Source of the DNA: Haemophilus parainfluenzae
GTDB lineage: Bacteria > Pseudomonadota > Gammaproteobacteria > Enterobacterales > Pasteurellaceae
NCBI RefSeq assembly: GCF_014931375.1
Contig: NZ_CP063117.1
Location: 124,001-188,000 of the forward strand
DNA: 64,000 nucleotides
Reading direction: 5' to 3'
Part shown: positions 9,402 through 20,891 of the stretch, one piece after another
Position numbering within the stretch: position 1 is the first letter of the stretch
Layout: each line of letters starts with the position of its first letter
Program-made: the position numbers and the translations under genes
The notes under the pieces: model-generated
What the model saw: the letters and a program-made list of their open reading frames with translations, nothing else
The model's database searches: none
Told to the model about the DNA's origin: nothing

Positions 9402-9668
9402 ATGAAAAAAGGCATTCACCCTGAAAATTATCGTACCGTTTTATTTTATGATTCCAACGCGAAACAAGGCTTTCTGATCCGCTCTTGTGCTAAAACTAAC
9501 AACACCATGAAATGGGAAGATGGTAACGAATACCCTGTATTTATGTGTGATACCTCATCTGCATCTCACCCATTTTATACCGGTAAAACCCGTCAAATTG
9601 GGAATGAAGGTCGTGCAAGTGAATTTGCAAACCGCTATGGCAAATTTGGTGCATTTAAATCAAAATAG
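9402..9668 (+). CDS. rpmE2: 50S ribosomal protein L31 type B
   Basis: This 88-residue protein is the zinc-independent L31 paralog (YkgM type): [16 protein letters not shown] at the start, [15 protein letters not shown] in the middle, and [11 protein letters not shown] near the end. The zinc-ribbon CxxC pairs of type A L31 are missing; only isolated Cys (RSCAK and FMCDT) remain. It probably replaces the zinc-binding form when zinc is scarce, freeing the metal. AAGGAG precedes the start. It is followed after 9 bases by the matching L36 paralog, and a Fur/Zur-like site lies upstream. Confidence 0.95.
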   Translation: MKKGIHPENYRTVLFYDSNAKQGFLIRSCAKTNNTMKWEDGNEYPVFMCDTSSASHPFYTGKTRQIGNEGRASEFANRYGKFGAFKSK

Positions 9669-9677
9669 GAATATTCA

Positions 9678-9815
9678 ATGAAAGTATTATCTTCGCTAAA
9701 AAGTGCTAAAAACCGTCCTGGCTGCAAAATTGTTCGCCGCCACGGTGTCGTTTATGTCATTTCGAAAACCAACCCTCGCTTTAAAGCACGTCAAGGTGGG
9801 AAAAAGAAAGGTTAA
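9678..9815 (+). CDS. rpmJ2: 50S ribosomal protein L36 type B
   Basis: This is a 45-residue basic protein beginning [20 protein letters not shown] and ending with [10 protein letters not shown]. It matches the type B (YkgO-like) form of L36, which lacks the four-ligand zinc site of the type A protein; a single Cys remains. It starts 9 bases after rpmE2, so the two form an operon that supplies both non-zinc ribosomal proteins. A terminator follows within 10 bases. The call rests on my direct translation of the plus strand. Confidence 0.93.
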   Translation: MKVLSSLKSAKNRPGCKIVRRHGVVYVISKTNPRFKARQGGKKKG

Positions 9816-9822
9816 CAGCAAT

Positions 9823-9855
9823 AAAAAAAGAGCGGTCAATTTCCGCTCTTTTTTT
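9823..9855. terminator. Bidirectional terminator between rpmJ2 and obgE
   Basis: GAGCGG / CCGCTC is embedded in A7 and T7 runs, so the hairpin works on both strands for the convergent rpmE2-rpmJ2 and obgE transcripts. The stem contains GAGCGGTC, a one-base variant of the uptake-signal core. Confidence 0.85.
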
Positions 9856-9865
9856 CATTTAGGCA

Positions 9866-11065
<1,200 letters not shown>

Positions 11066-11983
11066 TTACTTTGATTGCGGTAATAATTTATGTCCGATTG
11101 CCGACAAAATTGCTCCGCATACTACAACAAACGCCCCAATATAGCTAATCATATTTAATTCTGGTGCGGCAAAATTCTCAGGGCTCACATAATGGGCAAG
11201 ATGGGCAAAGAAAATGGTAAAGAGTGGTACTAAGGTTATCACTACGCTTACTTTAGAAACCTCCCAACGATTAAGTGCCTCAGCATAAGCCCCATAACCA
11301 AATAAGGTATTTAAGCAGCAATAAACAAAACAACCGAATGCAAACGGGGTGAGGTTACTCACTTGTGAGAATTCAGCTACAGGTGTAAAGACTAAAAGAC
11401 AGCCGAAATACATCATTAATAAAATTTGTTGCGAACTAAAACGACGGAGCATAAGCTTTTGTGCCATACCATAAGCCACCCAAACTAATGAAGCAGTCAG
11501 GCTGAGTAAGACACCTGTTAAATAACCACTCTCTCCTTTAAACACATCAAGCTTGTCATTGAAGAAAAGCACCAACCCAGCCAATAACAGACCTAAACCA
11601 ATCTTTTGATGTAATCCGAGCTTTTCTTTAAAGACAAAAATACCGCAAATTAACATACCAAAAGAAGAAAAATGAATAAAAATTTGGGCTGAAGAAGGAT
11701 CGATAAAATTAAGTGAGCTATTAAATAAAAAGAAATTACCCGCTAATCCTGCTACACCGATGAGTACAAGCCAAATGAAACGACCACCTTTCGAAAATTG
11801 TGGCAATTTTTTCTTGTAACCTAACAGAATCAATAGTGCAAGAGAAGCCACCGCAAATCGATACCAGACGATCGTTTGTGGTGTCATCACTGATAGAACC
11901 TGTTTTAACGCAATAGGTAAAGATCCCCACGCCATCGCCGTAATTAAAGCGAAGAGAAAACCTAAAAGCGGTTGTTGTTTCAT
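11066..11983 (-). CDS. EamA/DMT family transporter
   Basis: This is a 305-residue integral membrane protein with about ten hydrophobic segments arranged as two EamA repeats: the first starts LLGFLFALITAMAWGSLPIAL and the second near YLTGVLLSLTASLVWVAYG. The family exports or exchanges small metabolites, but the substrate is unknown. It lies 27 bases upstream of obgE and downstream of rpmA, where other Haemophilus genomes also have a DMT protein. A terminator separates it from rpmA. Confidence 0.88.
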   Translation of the reverse strand: MKQQPLLGFLFALITAMAWGSLPIALKQVLSVMTPQTIVWYRFAVASLALLILLGYKKKLPQFSKGGRFIWLVLIGVAGLAGNFFLFNSSLNFIDPSSAQIFIHFSSFGMLICGIFVFKEKLGLHQKIGLGLLLAGLVLFFNDKLDVFKGESGYLTGVLLSLTASLVWVAYGMAQKLMLRRFSSQQILLMMYFGCLLVFTPVAEFSQVSNLTPFAFGCFVYCCLNTLFGYGAYAEALNRWEVSKVSVVITLVPLFTIFFAHLAHYVSPENFAAPELNMISYIGAFVVVCGAILSAIGHKLLPQSK

Positions 11984-12112
11984 GATATCTTCCTTTATTT
12001 TACTAAAGTGCGGTTAGGAATTAAGATAAATTTCGACTAAGAAATATCAAGATAAGCAATAGTGCCAGAATAACAAATGTGATTGATGATTGTAAATTAC
12101 AGATAAAAAAGA

Positions 12113-12141
12113 AAACGCCCCACAGATAATGCGGGGCGTTT
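12113..12141 (-). terminator. Rho-independent terminator after rpmA
   Basis: On the minus strand, AAACGCCCC / GGGGCGTTTT forms a 9-base stem with an 11-base loop followed by a T-rich tail. It lies 18 bases past the rpmA stop. Confidence 0.9.
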
Positions 12142-12159
12142 ATCAAATCAGATGTAAAA

Positions 12160-12417
12160 TTATTCAGTTACAATACTTACGTATTTACGGCTTTTCTCGC
12201 CTTTAACTTCAAATTTTACTTTACCGTCAGCGGTAGCAAATAAGGTGTGGTCACGACCCATACCTACGTTGTTACCTGCGTGGAATTTAGTACCACGTTG
12301 ACGTACAATGATGCTACCTGCTAATACAGATTCGCCACCGAAACGTTTAACACCAAGGCGTTTAGCTTCAGAATCACGACCGTTACGAGTTGAACCACCA
12401 GCTTTTTTAGTTGCCAT
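12160..12417 (-). CDS. rpmA: 50S ribosomal protein L27
   Basis: The 85-residue protein has the L27 hallmarks: [20 protein letters not shown] at the N-terminus, [19 protein letters not shown] in the middle, and [10 protein letters not shown] following. L27 reaches toward the peptidyl-transferase centre. It is the second gene of the rplU-rpmA operon, 20 bases after rplU, and ends in a strong terminator. Confidence 0.98.
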
Positions 12418-12437
12418 CTACTTGATCTCCTCTGAAA

Positions 12438-12749
12438 TTATGCTTGAATCCCAGTGATTTTCACTTCTGTGAACCACTGACGATGACCTTGTTGTTTACG
12501 GCTGTGTTTACGACGACGGAACTTAACGATTTTAACTTTATCGCCACGACCTTGTGCCACAACTTCAGCCACTACTTTCGCGCCAGCTACTACTGGTGCA
12601 CCAATTTTAACATCTTCACCATTAACGACCATCAACACTGAGTCGAACTCAACTGTTGCGCCAGTTGCAAGTTCAAGTTTTTCTAAACGAACTACTTGAC
12701 CTTCGCTCACACGGTGTTGTTTACCGCCACTTTGGAAAACTGCGTACAT
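12438..12749 (-). CDS. rplU: 50S ribosomal protein L21
   Basis: This is L21, 103 residues from the start [18 protein letters not shown]. The C-terminus has [20 protein letters not shown], the typical basic rRNA-binding motif. An in-frame upstream ATG at 12803 would add 18 residues with no family match, so I chose 12749, which has GGAG upstream. It is the first gene of rplU-rpmA and has a well-placed promoter at 12826-12854. Confidence 0.97.
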   Translation of the reverse strand: MYAVFQSGGKQHRVSEGQVVRLEKLELATGATVEFDSVLMVVNGEDVKIGAPVVAGAKVVAEVVAQGRGDKVKIVKFRRRKHSRKQQGHRQWFTEVKITGIQA

Positions 12750-12825
12750 AAATACTCCGCTATAATTGTGCTTCTCCGTTACTATTTTCGGTCCGCACTT
12801 CAAAATTCATATAAATAGGTTGCAA

Positions 12826-12854
12826 ATTCTACGGAAAAAACAACTCGATCGCAA
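12826..12854 (-). promoter_or_regulatory. Sigma-70 promoter of rplU-rpmA
   Basis: On the minus strand, TTGCGA (12849-12854), 17 bases, then TAGAAT (12826-12831). This predicts a leader of about 70 bases before the rplU ATG at 12749. Confidence 0.6.
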
Positions 12855-12972
12855 GCACTTATTTGCAATAAAATAAAAAAAAGCGCTTTTCCTCGAGTTT
12901 AATTTCAGAAACCCTGAAAAATCGGGTAAAATTCACCGCACTTTTCTTTTATATACACAACCATCGAACCAA

Positions 12973-13968
12973 ATGAAGATGAACAAACAAGATTTAATGG
13001 ATATGCATGCAATCCAAGCATTAACAGATGCGGATATGCAGAAAGTCAACCAAGCCATTTTAGCACAAATTAACTCCGATGTGCCGATGGTTAATCAGCT
13101 TGGTTTTTATATTGTACAAGGTGGCGGAAAACGTATTCGACCACTTATTGCGGTTTTAGCAGCACGTGCATTAGGCTATGAAAGCGATAAAGTGGCGACT
13201 TGTGCTACCTTTGTAGAATTTATTCACACGGCTTCTTTATTACATGATGATGTGGTAGATGAATCGGATATGCGTCGTGGTCGAGCAACGGCAAATTCTG
13301 CCTTTGGTAATGCGGCTAGCGTATTAGTGGGAGACTTCATTTATACTCGCGCCTTCCAGTTAGTGGCGCAGTTACAATCGCTAGATATTCTTCGCATTAT
13401 GGCGGACGCCACCAACGTGTTGGCTGAAGGTGAAGTTCAACAATTAATGAACGTGAACGATCCGGATACCACTGAAGAAAGCTATATGCGCGTGATTTAT
13501 AGTAAAACGGCACGTTTATTTGAAGTGGCAGCACAATCTGTTGCAATTGTTGCAGGTGCTGAAAAATCAATTGAAACCGCATTTCAAGAATATGGTCGCT
13601 ATCTTGGTACCGCATTCCAATTAGTAGATGACGTGCTAGATTACAGCGCAAACGCTGCAGCATTAGGTAAAAATGTGGGTGATGACCTCGCTGAAGGTAA
13701 GCCTACTCTTCCTTTATTACACGCAATGCGTCACGGCAACCCACAACAAGCCGCGCTTATTCGCGAAGCTATTGAACAAGGCGGAAAACGTGATGCAATT
13801 GATGAAGTGCTTGCGATTATGGCAGAACATAAATCCCTTGATTACGCGATGGATCGTGCGAAACAAGAAGCGAAAAAAGCGGTTGATGCCATTGCCTTAT
13901 TACCTGAAAGTGAATACAAAAAAGCCTTAATTTCACTGGCTTATTTATCGGTAGACCGAACTTATTAA
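12973..13968 (+). CDS. ispB: Octaprenyl diphosphate synthase
   Basis: IspB extends farnesyl diphosphate to the long side chain of quinones. Both aspartate-rich motifs are intact: [15 protein letters not shown] (near residues 90-104) and [11 protein letters not shown] (near 217). GGGKRIRPL, the isopentenyl-diphosphate site, lies near residue 50. The 331 residues fit the family. It is divergent from rplU, as in E. coli, and is followed at one base by queH, so the two are probably cotranscribed. A second in-frame ATG at 12979 is an alternative start. Confidence 0.96.
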   Translation: MKMNKQDLMDMHAIQALTDADMQKVNQAILAQINSDVPMVNQLGFYIVQGGGKRIRPLIAVLAARALGYESDKVATCATFVEFIHTASLLHDDVVDESDMRRGRATANSAFGNAASVLVGDFIYTRAFQLVAQLQSLDILRIMADATNVLAEGEVQQLMNVNDPDTTEESYMRVIYSKTARLFEVAAQSVAIVAGAEKSIETAFQEYGRYLGTAFQLVDDVLDYSANAAALGKNVGDDLAEGKPTLPLLHAMRHGNPQQAALIREAIEQGGKRDAIDEVLAIMAEHKSLDYAMDRAKQEAKKAVDAIALLPESEYKKALISLAYLSVDRTY

Positions 13969-13969
13969 T

Positions 13970-14710
13970 ATGACTGAAGAACAAATTCAACCGCAAAGTG
14001 CGGTCGATTCTCAACCTAAATTTCAAAAAACACGTAAACAAAAAGTGCGCAAGGATCCCAATGCGCCTTTTATTCGTGAAAAACTCGAATTACCTGAAGG
14101 GCATAATAAGCTACTTCTCCACTCTTGCTGTGCGCCTTGTTCGGGTGAAGTGATGGAAGCCATTTTGGCCTCAGGTATTGAGTTTACGATTTATTTTTAC
14201 AACCCGAATATTCATCCATTGAAAGAATATTTAATTCGTAAAGAAGAAAACATCCGATTTGCCCAAAAATTCGGGATTCCATTTATTGATGCAGACTACG
14301 ATCGCCAACAATGGTTTGATCGCGCAAAAGGCATGGAGTGGGAACCTGAACGTGGCATTCGCTGCACCATGTGTTTTGATATGCGTTTTGAAAAAGCTGC
14401 TGAATATGCTCATGAACATGGCTTCCCTGTATTTACCAGCTGTCTTGGTATTTCTCGCTGGAAAGACATGGATCAAATTAATGGTTGTGGTCACCGTGCG
14501 GCTGAAAAATATGATGATGTGATTTATTGGGATTACAACTGGCGTAAAGCAGGTGGATCGCAACGCATGATCGAAATCAGTAAACGCGAACGTTTTTATC
14601 AGCAAGAATATTGTGGCTGTGTTTATTCTTTACGAGATAGCAATAAATGGCGTGAAGAAACAGGGCGGCAAAAAATTGAAATTGGTAAACTCTATTACAC
14701 GCCAGATTAA
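13970..14710 (+). CDS. queH: Epoxyqueuosine reductase QueH
   Basis: QueH performs the last step of queuosine formation in tRNA wobble positions, reducing epoxyqueuosine; it is the cobalamin-independent alternative to QueG. The signature cysteines are visible: [11 protein letters not shown] near residue 50 and RCTMCFDMR near residue 125, with CGCVYS near the C-terminus. The 246 residues include a charged N-terminal extension of about 35 residues carrying an uptake signal (PQSAVDS). It begins one base after the ispB stop, implying translational coupling. Confidence 0.93.
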   Translation: MTEEQIQPQSAVDSQPKFQKTRKQKVRKDPNAPFIREKLELPEGHNKLLLHSCCAPCSGEVMEAILASGIEFTIYFYNPNIHPLKEYLIRKEENIRFAQKFGIPFIDADYDRQQWFDRAKGMEWEPERGIRCTMCFDMRFEKAAEYAHEHGFPVFTSCLGISRWKDMDQINGCGHRAAEKYDDVIYWDYNWRKAGGSQRMIEISKRERFYQQEYCGCVYSLRDSNKWREETGRQKIEIGKLYYTPD

Positions 14711-14720
14711 AAAACACATA

Positions 14721-14757
14721 AAAAAAGAACCGCACTTTCAACATGCGGTTCTTTTTT
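14721..14757. terminator. Bidirectional terminator between queH and zapA
   Basis: AAAAAAGAACCGCA / TGCGGTTCTTTTTT forms a 14-base stem with a 9-base loop and A/T runs on both sides. It serves the convergent ispB-queH and zapA transcripts. Confidence 0.92.
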
Positions 14758-14759
14758 AT

Positions 14760-15065
14760 TTAATCTACGATGGTACGCCCACCTAATGCATTCTCTAAAG
14801 AATGATCTAACTGCTGAATTCGCGTACATAACACGTTTTCAATCTGGGCATTTTTATTCTTTTCTTGGGTTAATTCAAAACTTAAATTCAAGGCAACAAT
14901 AGAAAGCACTCGGTCTAATTGTAATAAACCTGTACGCTCTTTCATTTCAGACACTTGAAGATCTAAATTACGCGCCGCTTGACGCAAAATCTCTTCTTGT
15001 TCTGCAGGGACATTCAAGCGCAGCACTTGCCCTAATACAACAACTTCAACCAGTTTTAATGACAT
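14760..15065 (-). CDS. zapA: Cell division protein ZapA
   Basis: ZapA bundles FtsZ filaments at the division septum. The 101 residues show the N-terminal globular head (KLVEVVVLGQVLRLNVPAEQ) followed by helices LRQAARNLDLQVSEMKE and a C-terminal coiled coil that ends with ENALGGRTIVD. It is transcribed away from polA. No 6S RNA gene is recognisable next to it, although in enterobacteria ssrS follows zapA; here a terminator follows directly. Confidence 0.93.
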   Translation of the reverse strand: MSLKLVEVVVLGQVLRLNVPAEQEEILRQAARNLDLQVSEMKERTGLLQLDRVLSIVALNLSFELTQEKNKNAQIENVLCTRIQQLDHSLENALGGRTIVD

Positions 15066-15225
15066 GTTATTCCCTTATGTTGAATGCTCAAGTGAGCCTA
15101 TTATGCCACAGCCAAACGCCTTCGTCATACTTTTTACGTTTAATTGACCGCACTTTATCCGTTCGCCCCATTTCGCAATTTACGCTATAATGCGACACTT
15201 TTCATTATTTTTGAACGGAATATTT

Positions 15226-18024
15226 ATGCCAACTATCGCTCCTAATCCATTAGTCCTAGTGGACGGTTCATCTTATTTATATCGTGCTTTTCATGCTTTT
15301 CCGCCACTCACCAATTCAGCCGGCGAGCCGACTGGTGCCATGTACGGTGTATTAAATATGCTCAAAAGCCTGATTTCGCAAGTGCAACCGAGCCATATTG
15401 CGGTAGTCTTTGATGCAAAGGGCAAAACGTTCCGTGATGAAATGTTTGAACAATATAAATCCCATCGTCCACCGATGCCGGACGATCTGCGCAAACAAAT
15501 TCAGCCATTGCACGATATTATCCGTGCCCTTGGCATTCCTCTGTTAGTCATTGAAGGCGTGGAGGCTGACGATGTCATCGGTACCTTAGCGGTAGCGGCT
15601 TCTAAAACCAATCAAAAAGTCTTGATTAGTACCGGTGATAAGGATATGGCACAACTGGTGGATGACAACATTATGTTGATCAACACCATGAATAACACCT
15701 TATTAGATCGCGAGGCCGTGATTGAAAAATACGGTATTCCGCCAGAACTCATCATTGATTACTTAGCGCTAATGGGCGATAGCGCCGATAATATTCCAGG
15801 CGTTGCGGGTGTCGGTGAAAAAACGGCTCTCGGTCTCTTGCAAGGTATCGGCAGCATGGCAGAGATTTATGCCAACTTAGACAAAGTGGCCGAATTGCCA
15901 ATTCGTGGGGCAAAAAAATTAGGGGATAAATTATTGGCTGAAAAAGAAATGGCCGATTTATCCTATCGTCTTGCCACGATCAAAACCGATGTCGCTCTCG
16001 ATATCACTCCGGAACAACTTACCCTTGGTGCAAGCAATAACGATCAACTCACTGAATATTTCGGCCGTTATGAATTCAAACGTTGGCTCAATGAAGTGAT
16101 GAATGGTGCTGATTCCATTACTAATAATAACGAACGACCAACCAAGATTAATCACTATCAAGCTACGCCTGCGCTCGCTCAAAATAATGACGATGAAACA
16201 TTGCCGGCAATTCAAATTGATCGTAGCCGTTATGAAACCTTGATCACCGAATCGGATTTAAATCGTTGGGTAGACAAACTCAATCAAGCCAAACTTTTTG
16301 CTCTAGATACTGAAACCGATAACTTAGATTATATGGCTGCCAACTTGGTGGGCATTTCCTTTGCGTTCGAAAACGGTGAAGCGGCTTATTTACCGCTACA
16401 ATTAGATTATTTAGGCGCACCAAAAACGCTTGAAAAAACAACCGCACTTGCTCTGTTAAAACCGATTTTAGAAAATCCTGCTATTCAAAAAGTCGGGCAA
16501 AACTTCAAATACGATCTCACTATTTTTGCTCGTAATGGTATTGATGTGCAAGGTGTGGCTTTCGATACTATGCTTGAATCCTACGTGCTCAACAGCACAG
16601 GCCGTCATAATATGGACGATCTGGCGAAACGTTATTTAGGGCATCAAACCATCAGTTTTGAAGAGATTGCAGGCAAAGGTAAAAATCAGCTGACCTTCAA
16701 CCAAATTCCGTTGGAAAAAGCCGCCGAGTACGCTGCGGAAGATGCTGATGTAACGATGAAGCTGCAGCAAGTGCTATGGGAAAAACTCTCTAAAGAACCT
16801 ACTCTTAAAAAACTCTTTAAAGAAATGGAATTGCCGTTGTTAGGCGTACTTTCCCGTATGGAACGTCGCGGTGTTTTAATTGATAGCGATGCGCTATTCC
16901 TACAATCCAACGAAATTGCTAACCGTTTAAGTGAATTAGAAGAACAGGCCTATGTCTTGGCGGGACAGCCATTTAATTTAGCCTCTACCAAACAATTACA
17001 GGAAATTTTATTTGATAAATTAGGTTTGCCGGTCATTCAAAAAACACCAAAAGGGGCGCCATCCACCAACGAGGAAGTATTGGAGGAACTCGCATTTAGC
17101 CATGAATTGCCGAAAGTGTTGGTAGAACATCGTGGTCTCAGCAAACTAAAATCGACCTACACTGATAAATTACCGCAAATGGTAAATCCGCAAACTGGTC
17201 GAGTGCATACTTCCTACCATCAAGCGGTGACAGCCACCGGTCGTCTTTCATCAAGTGATCCGAATTTACAAAATATTCCGATTCGTAATGAAGAAGGTCG
17301 TCGTATTCGTCAGGCATTTATTGCGCGCGAAGGCTTTACTGTTGTGGCAGCCGACTATTCGCAAATCGAGCTACGCATTATGGCGCACCTATCACAGGAT
17401 CAGGGCTTAATTAATGCCTTTACCCAAGGCAAAGATATTCACCGCTCTACTGCGGCAGAAATCTTTGGTGTCTCACTAGATGAAGTGACTTCCGAACAAC
17501 GTCGTAATGCTAAAGCGATTAACTTCGGGTTAATTTACGGTATGTCAGCCTTTGGCTTATCGCGTCAACTCGGTATTGGCCGTGCCGATGCTCAGAGCTA
17601 TATGGATTTGTATTTCAAACGCTATCCGGGCGTACAAACTTTTATGCACGATATTCGCGAAAAAGCCAAAGCCCAAGGCTATGTAGAAACCCTATTCGGC
17701 CGTCGTTTATATCTGCCAGATATTAACTCTTCTAATGGTATGCGCCGTAAAGCTGCCGAACGTGTCGCGATCAATGCACCAATGCAAGGCACCGCCGCAG
17801 ACATTATTAAACGTGCCATGATTCAATTGGATCAAAAACTACAAAACGATCCCGATATTGCGATGATTATGCAGGTGCATGATGAATTGGTGTTTGAAGT
17901 GCGGTCAGAAAAAGTCGCGTTTTATAGCGACCTCATCAAAACACAAATGGAAAGTGCCGCTGATTTAGTGGTGCCATTGATTGTAGATGTGGGGCAAGGC
18001 ACTAACTGGGATGAGGCTCACTAA
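15226..18024 (+). CDS. polA: DNA polymerase I
   Basis: The enzyme has 932 residues with all three activities. The N-terminal 5' nuclease includes [18 protein letters not shown] and ADDVIGTLA. The proofreading 3'-5' exonuclease is intact, with DTETD (Exo I, near residue 355), QNFKYD (Exo II) and YAAEDADVT (Exo III). The polymerase has motif [15 protein letters not shown], motif [15 protein letters not shown] and motif [19 protein letters not shown] at 15186-15191 puts the transcript start near 15198, so the in-frame upstream codon at 15190 cannot be used and the ATG at 15226 is favoured. Confidence 0.98.
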   Translation: MPTIAPNPLVLVDGSSYLYRAFHAFPPLTNSAGEPTGAMYGVLNMLKSLISQVQPSHIAVVFDAKGKTFRDEMFEQYKSHRPPMPDDLRKQIQPLHDIIRALGIPLLVIEGVEADDVIGTLAVAASKTNQKVLISTGDKDMAQLVDDNIMLINTMNNTLLDREAVIEKYGIPPELIIDYLALMGDSADNIPGVAGVGEKTALGLLQGIGSMAEIYANLDKVAELPIRGAKKLGDKLLAEKEMADLSYRLATIKTDVALDITPEQLTLGASNNDQLTEYFGRYEFKRWLNEVMNGADSITNNNERPTKINHYQATPALAQNNDDETLPAIQIDRSRYETLITESDLNRWVDKLNQAKLFALDTETDNLDYMAANLVGISFAFENGEAAYLPLQLDYLGAPKTLEKTTALALLKPILENPAIQKVGQNFKYDLTIFARNGIDVQGVAFDTMLESYVLNSTGRHNMDDLAKRYLGHQTISFEEIAGKGKNQLTFNQIPLEKAAEYAAEDADVTMKLQQVLWEKLSKEPTLKKLFKEMELPLLGVLSRMERRGVLIDSDALFLQSNEIANRLSELEEQAYVLAGQPFNLASTKQLQEILFDKLGLPVIQKTPKGAPSTNEEVLEELAFSHELPKVLVEHRGLSKLKSTYTDKLPQMVNPQTGRVHTSYHQAVTATGRLSSSDPNLQNIPIRNEEGRRIRQAFIAREGFTVVAADYSQIELRIMAHLSQDQGLINAFTQGKDIHRSTAAEIFGVSLDEVTSEQRRNAKAINFGLIYGMSAFGLSRQLGIGRADAQSYMDLYFKRYPGVQTFMHDIREKAKAQGYVETLFGRRLYLPDINSSNGMRRKAAERVAINAPMQGTAADIIKRAMIQLDQKLQNDPDIAMIMQVHDELVFEVRSEKVAFYSDLIKTQMESAADLVVPLIVDVGQGTNWDEAH

Positions 18025-18035
18025 CAAATTTAGTC

Positions 18036-18350
18036 ATGAATAAAGTTATTAGAAGTCACCTATTTACGGCTGAACGCGCTTGGGGAGCCCTTGATATTAC
18101 CAATATGAATGGCATTTCCGTGCGTCTTCACTGGACAGATAAACCTTACAAATGGCATATCAATGACGGTGAAGAAGTCTTTGCTGTCATGGATGGTACG
18201 GTGGAAATGCGCTACAAAGAAGAGGGCCAAGAGAAAGCCGTATTACTCCATACGGGTGATATTTTTTATGCGGATATCGGTACCGAACATGTTGCTCATC
18301 CACAAGGCGAAGCACGTATATTAGTCATAGAGAAAGAAGACAGTATTTAA
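18036..18350 (+). CDS. Cupin-domain protein
   Basis: This is a single-domain cupin of 104 residues. Cupin motif 1 is visible as HINDGEEVFAVMDGTVEMRY and motif 2 as HTGDIFYADIGTEHVAHPQG. The likely metal ligands are the His and Glu of the first motif and a His in the second. Its substrate cannot be read from sequence. It starts 11 bases after polA and ends 17 bases before a cysteine desulfidase homolog on the same strand, so a link with cysteine or sulfur metabolism is plausible but unproven. Confidence 0.82.
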   Translation: MNKVIRSHLFTAERAWGALDITNMNGISVRLHWTDKPYKWHINDGEEVFAVMDGTVEMRYKEEGQEKAVLLHTGDIFYADIGTEHVAHPQGEARILVIEKEDSI

Positions 18351-18367
18351 TAAATTAAAAGAATTTT

Positions 18368-19672
18368 ATGAATCAAGAAAGACTCAACGAAATCGAAAAA
18401 CCATTAATTCAAATTGTAGAACGCGATGTCGTTCCTGCACTTGGCTGTACTGAACCTATCTCTCTGGCGCTTGCAGCAGCAACGGCAGCTAAATATTTAG
18501 GCAAAACACCTGAACGTATTGAAGCCAAGGTGTCACCAAACTTAATGAAAAATGGATTAGGCGTTGCGGTACCTGGAACAGGCATGGTGGGCTTGCCTAT
18601 TGCCGCGGCGATTGGTGCTTTAGGCGGTGACCCAGGGGGTGAATTAGAGGTATTAAAACACATCACACCAGAACAAGTTTCACAAGCCAAAGCGATGCTT
18701 GATAAAAAGCTCGTTAATGTCGATATTCATCAAACCGATCATATTTTATACTCGGAAGCCGTGTTGTTTGCGGATAATGACCGAGTGAAAGTAGCCATTC
18801 AAGATCAACACACAAACATCATTTTAATTGAAAAAAATGGCGAAGTTATTTTTGAGAAAGAACATGATGAATGTGCTGATTGCGCTCCTTGTGATATTTT
18901 CAAACAGGTGAGCGCACGTGAAATCTTTGAATTTTCTTGTGAAGTTGAGCTCGATAAAATCAGCTTTATCGGACAAGCTGCCACTCTAAACCGAGCGCTG
19001 TCTAACGAAGGATTACGTGAAAATTACGGCTTACACATTGGCAGAACGTTACGCAAACAAGTTGGTAGTGGCTTAATGTCAGATGATTTACTCAGCAAAA
19101 TCATGATCGAAACCACTGCAGCCTCCGATGCACGTATGGGTGGAGCTACATTACCAGCAATGAGTAATTCAGGCTCTGGCAACCAAGGGATTGCCGCGAC
19201 TATGCCCGTGGTTGTGGTCGCCGATTATTTAAACGTGAATGAAGAAAAACGTCTCCGAGCCCTCTTCTTATCACACTTAATGGCTATTTATATCCACAGC
19301 AAATTACCTAAACTGTCAGCCCTTTGTGCGGTAACAACTGCCTCTATGGGGAGCTGTGCAGGCATTGCCTATTTGCTTACGGGCAAATTTGAAACCGTGA
19401 GCATGGGGATTTGCAGCATGATTGGTGACATCAGCGGAATCATCTGCGATGGCGCATCCAATAGCTGTGCAATGAAAGTATCCACCAGCGTAGCTTCTGG
19501 CTATAAATCAGTTCTCATGGCAATGGATGAAACCCATGTGACAGGCAATGAAGGTATCGTTGAACACGATCTCGATCGCACTATCGACAATCTATGCTCG
19601 ATCGCTTCGAAGAGTATGCATCATATTGATCGCCAAGTGATTGAAATTATGGTGAGTAAACCCTGTCCTTAA
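18368..19672 (+). CDS. cyuA: L-cysteine desulfidase family protein (CyuA/YhaM, UPF0597)
   Basis: CyuA-type enzymes break L-cysteine to pyruvate, ammonia and sulfide with an iron-sulfur cluster. The 434 residues match the family, starting MNQERLNEIEKPLIQIVE with Cys27 in ALGCTEPISLA. Three further cysteines lie in CADCAPCD (169, 172, 175), and others fall in the C-terminal half (SMGSCAGIAY and SNSCAMK), where cluster ligands are expected. The CyuP transporter that accompanies it in E. coli is absent here. A terminator built from uptake signals follows. Confidence 0.87.
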   Translation: MNQERLNEIEKPLIQIVERDVVPALGCTEPISLALAAATAAKYLGKTPERIEAKVSPNLMKNGLGVAVPGTGMVGLPIAAAIGALGGDPGGELEVLKHITPEQVSQAKAMLDKKLVNVDIHQTDHILYSEAVLFADNDRVKVAIQDQHTNIILIEKNGEVIFEKEHDECADCAPCDIFKQVSAREIFEFSCEVELDKISFIGQAATLNRALSNEGLRENYGLHIGRTLRKQVGSGLMSDDLLSKIMIETTAASDARMGGATLPAMSNSGSGNQGIAATMPVVVVADYLNVNEEKRLRALFLSHLMAIYIHSKLPKLSALCAVTTASMGSCAGIAYLLTGKFETVSMGICSMIGDISGIICDGASNSCAMKVSTSVASGYKSVLMAMDETHVTGNEGIVEHDLDRTIDNLCSIASKSMHHIDRQVIEIMVSKPCP

Positions 19673-19691
19673 TATCGTGATAACTTACGAT

Positions 19692-19737
19692 AAAGTGCGG
19701 TCAGAAAAACACACAAATTTCTGACCGCACTTTTTTT
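19692..19737 (+). terminator. Uptake-signal-pair terminator after cyuA
   Basis: AAAGTGCGGTCAGAAA and its exact inverse TTTCTGACCGCACTTT form a 16-base stem (19692-19733), followed by a T run. The same stem recurs at 21118-21160 and 49799-49839. Confidence 0.9.
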
Positions 19738-19838
19738 ATATCAAAAAAACATATTTTCTAGCCAAAAGTTATTGGCGTCACCTTCTTATTTTTTTAGAAA
19801 ATACCAACCTACTTAGTTCTAAAAGAGAAGGAATATTT

Positions 19839-20882
19839 ATGCTTTTAACCGGATTACTTTGCGGAATTTTACTCGGATTTGTGATGCAGCGTGGGCGCTT
19901 TTGTATTACTGGCGCATTTCGCGATATGTATGTCACCAAAAATAACAAAATGTTTGTCGCCCTTCTATTGGCGATTACCGTGCAATCCATCGGTTTCTTT
20001 CTCTTAAAAGAAATCGGTGTATTAAATGTCGATCCCGCTGAAAATTTTGCCTTTTTAGCGGTGATTATCGGTGCCTTTGTATTTGGTATCGGCATTGTTC
20101 TTGCTGGCGGTTGTGCAACAGGAACTTGGTACCGTGCTGCGGAAGGCTTAGTCGGCAGTTGGGTCGCGTTATTCACTTATATGTTGTTAAGTGCCATCAT
20201 GCGTACTGGCCCATTAGGCGAATTCAATAAAACTTTACGCAGTATCAATATCGAACAACGCAACATTTACGATACATTCGGTATCTCACCTTGGTGGTTA
20301 GTCGCATTATTAACTTTAGTGACAGCTTTCTATGTGTACAAACATCTCAGTAAACCAAGCGTAAAAGTCGCGGCATTAAAACCGAAGAAAAAGGGACTTG
20401 CTCACTTATTATTTGAAAAACGCTGGCACCCATTTTTCTCTGCCGTATTAATCGGATTAATCGCACTTGCCGCTTGGCCACTCAGTGTTGCTACGGGTCG
20501 TGAGTTTGGACTTGGGATCACTGGTCCATCCGCTAATATCATGCAATTCCTCGTTACTGGCGACGGTAAATTTATAAACTGGGGCGTATTCTTAGTTTTA
20601 GGGATTTTTATCGGGTCATTCATCGGTGCGAAAGCAAGCAATGAATTCCGTGTTCGTGTACCAGATGCCACCACGATTCTACGCAGTGGGCTCGGTGGTA
20701 TTCTCATGGGCATTGGCGCAACCCTTGCGGGTGGCTGTTCTATCGGTAATGGCTTAGTCGAAACCGCCTTTTTCTCTTGGCAAGGTTGGGTATCATTGCC
20801 ATTGATGATTCTCGGCACTTGGGTGGCCGCCTACTTCACCATTATCCGTCCACAACGTTTAAAATTAACAAAAGCATCATAA
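19839..20882 (+). CDS. YeeE/YedE family sulfur-compound transporter
   Basis: This is a 347-residue inner-membrane protein with about nine hydrophobic helices and the two characteristic repeats. Conserved cysteines sit in QRGRFCITGAF near residue 23, LAGGCATGTWYR near residue 90 and LAGGCSIGNG near 300; these match the cysteines that relay thiosulfate in YeeE (TsuA). It is followed by a TusA-like protein, so the pair resembles TsuA-TsuB or YedE-YedF. The exact substrate (thiosulfate or another sulfur or selenium species) is uncertain. The start follows GAAGGA. Confidence 0.88.
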   Translation: MLLTGLLCGILLGFVMQRGRFCITGAFRDMYVTKNNKMFVALLLAITVQSIGFFLLKEIGVLNVDPAENFAFLAVIIGAFVFGIGIVLAGGCATGTWYRAAEGLVGSWVALFTYMLLSAIMRTGPLGEFNKTLRSINIEQRNIYDTFGISPWWLVALLTLVTAFYVYKHLSKPSVKVAALKPKKKGLAHLLFEKRWHPFFSAVLIGLIALAAWPLSVATGREFGLGITGPSANIMQFLVTGDGKFINWGVFLVLGIFIGSFIGAKASNEFRVRVPDATTILRSGLGGILMGIGATLAGGCSIGNGLVETAFFSWQGWVSLPLMILGTWVAAYFTIIRPQRLKLTKAS

Positions 20883-20891
20883 GGAGTTTAT

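Noticed and set aside
14711..14760. 6S RNA near zapA
   Set aside because: Only a terminator hairpin separates zapA from queH; there is no room for a 180-base RNA.
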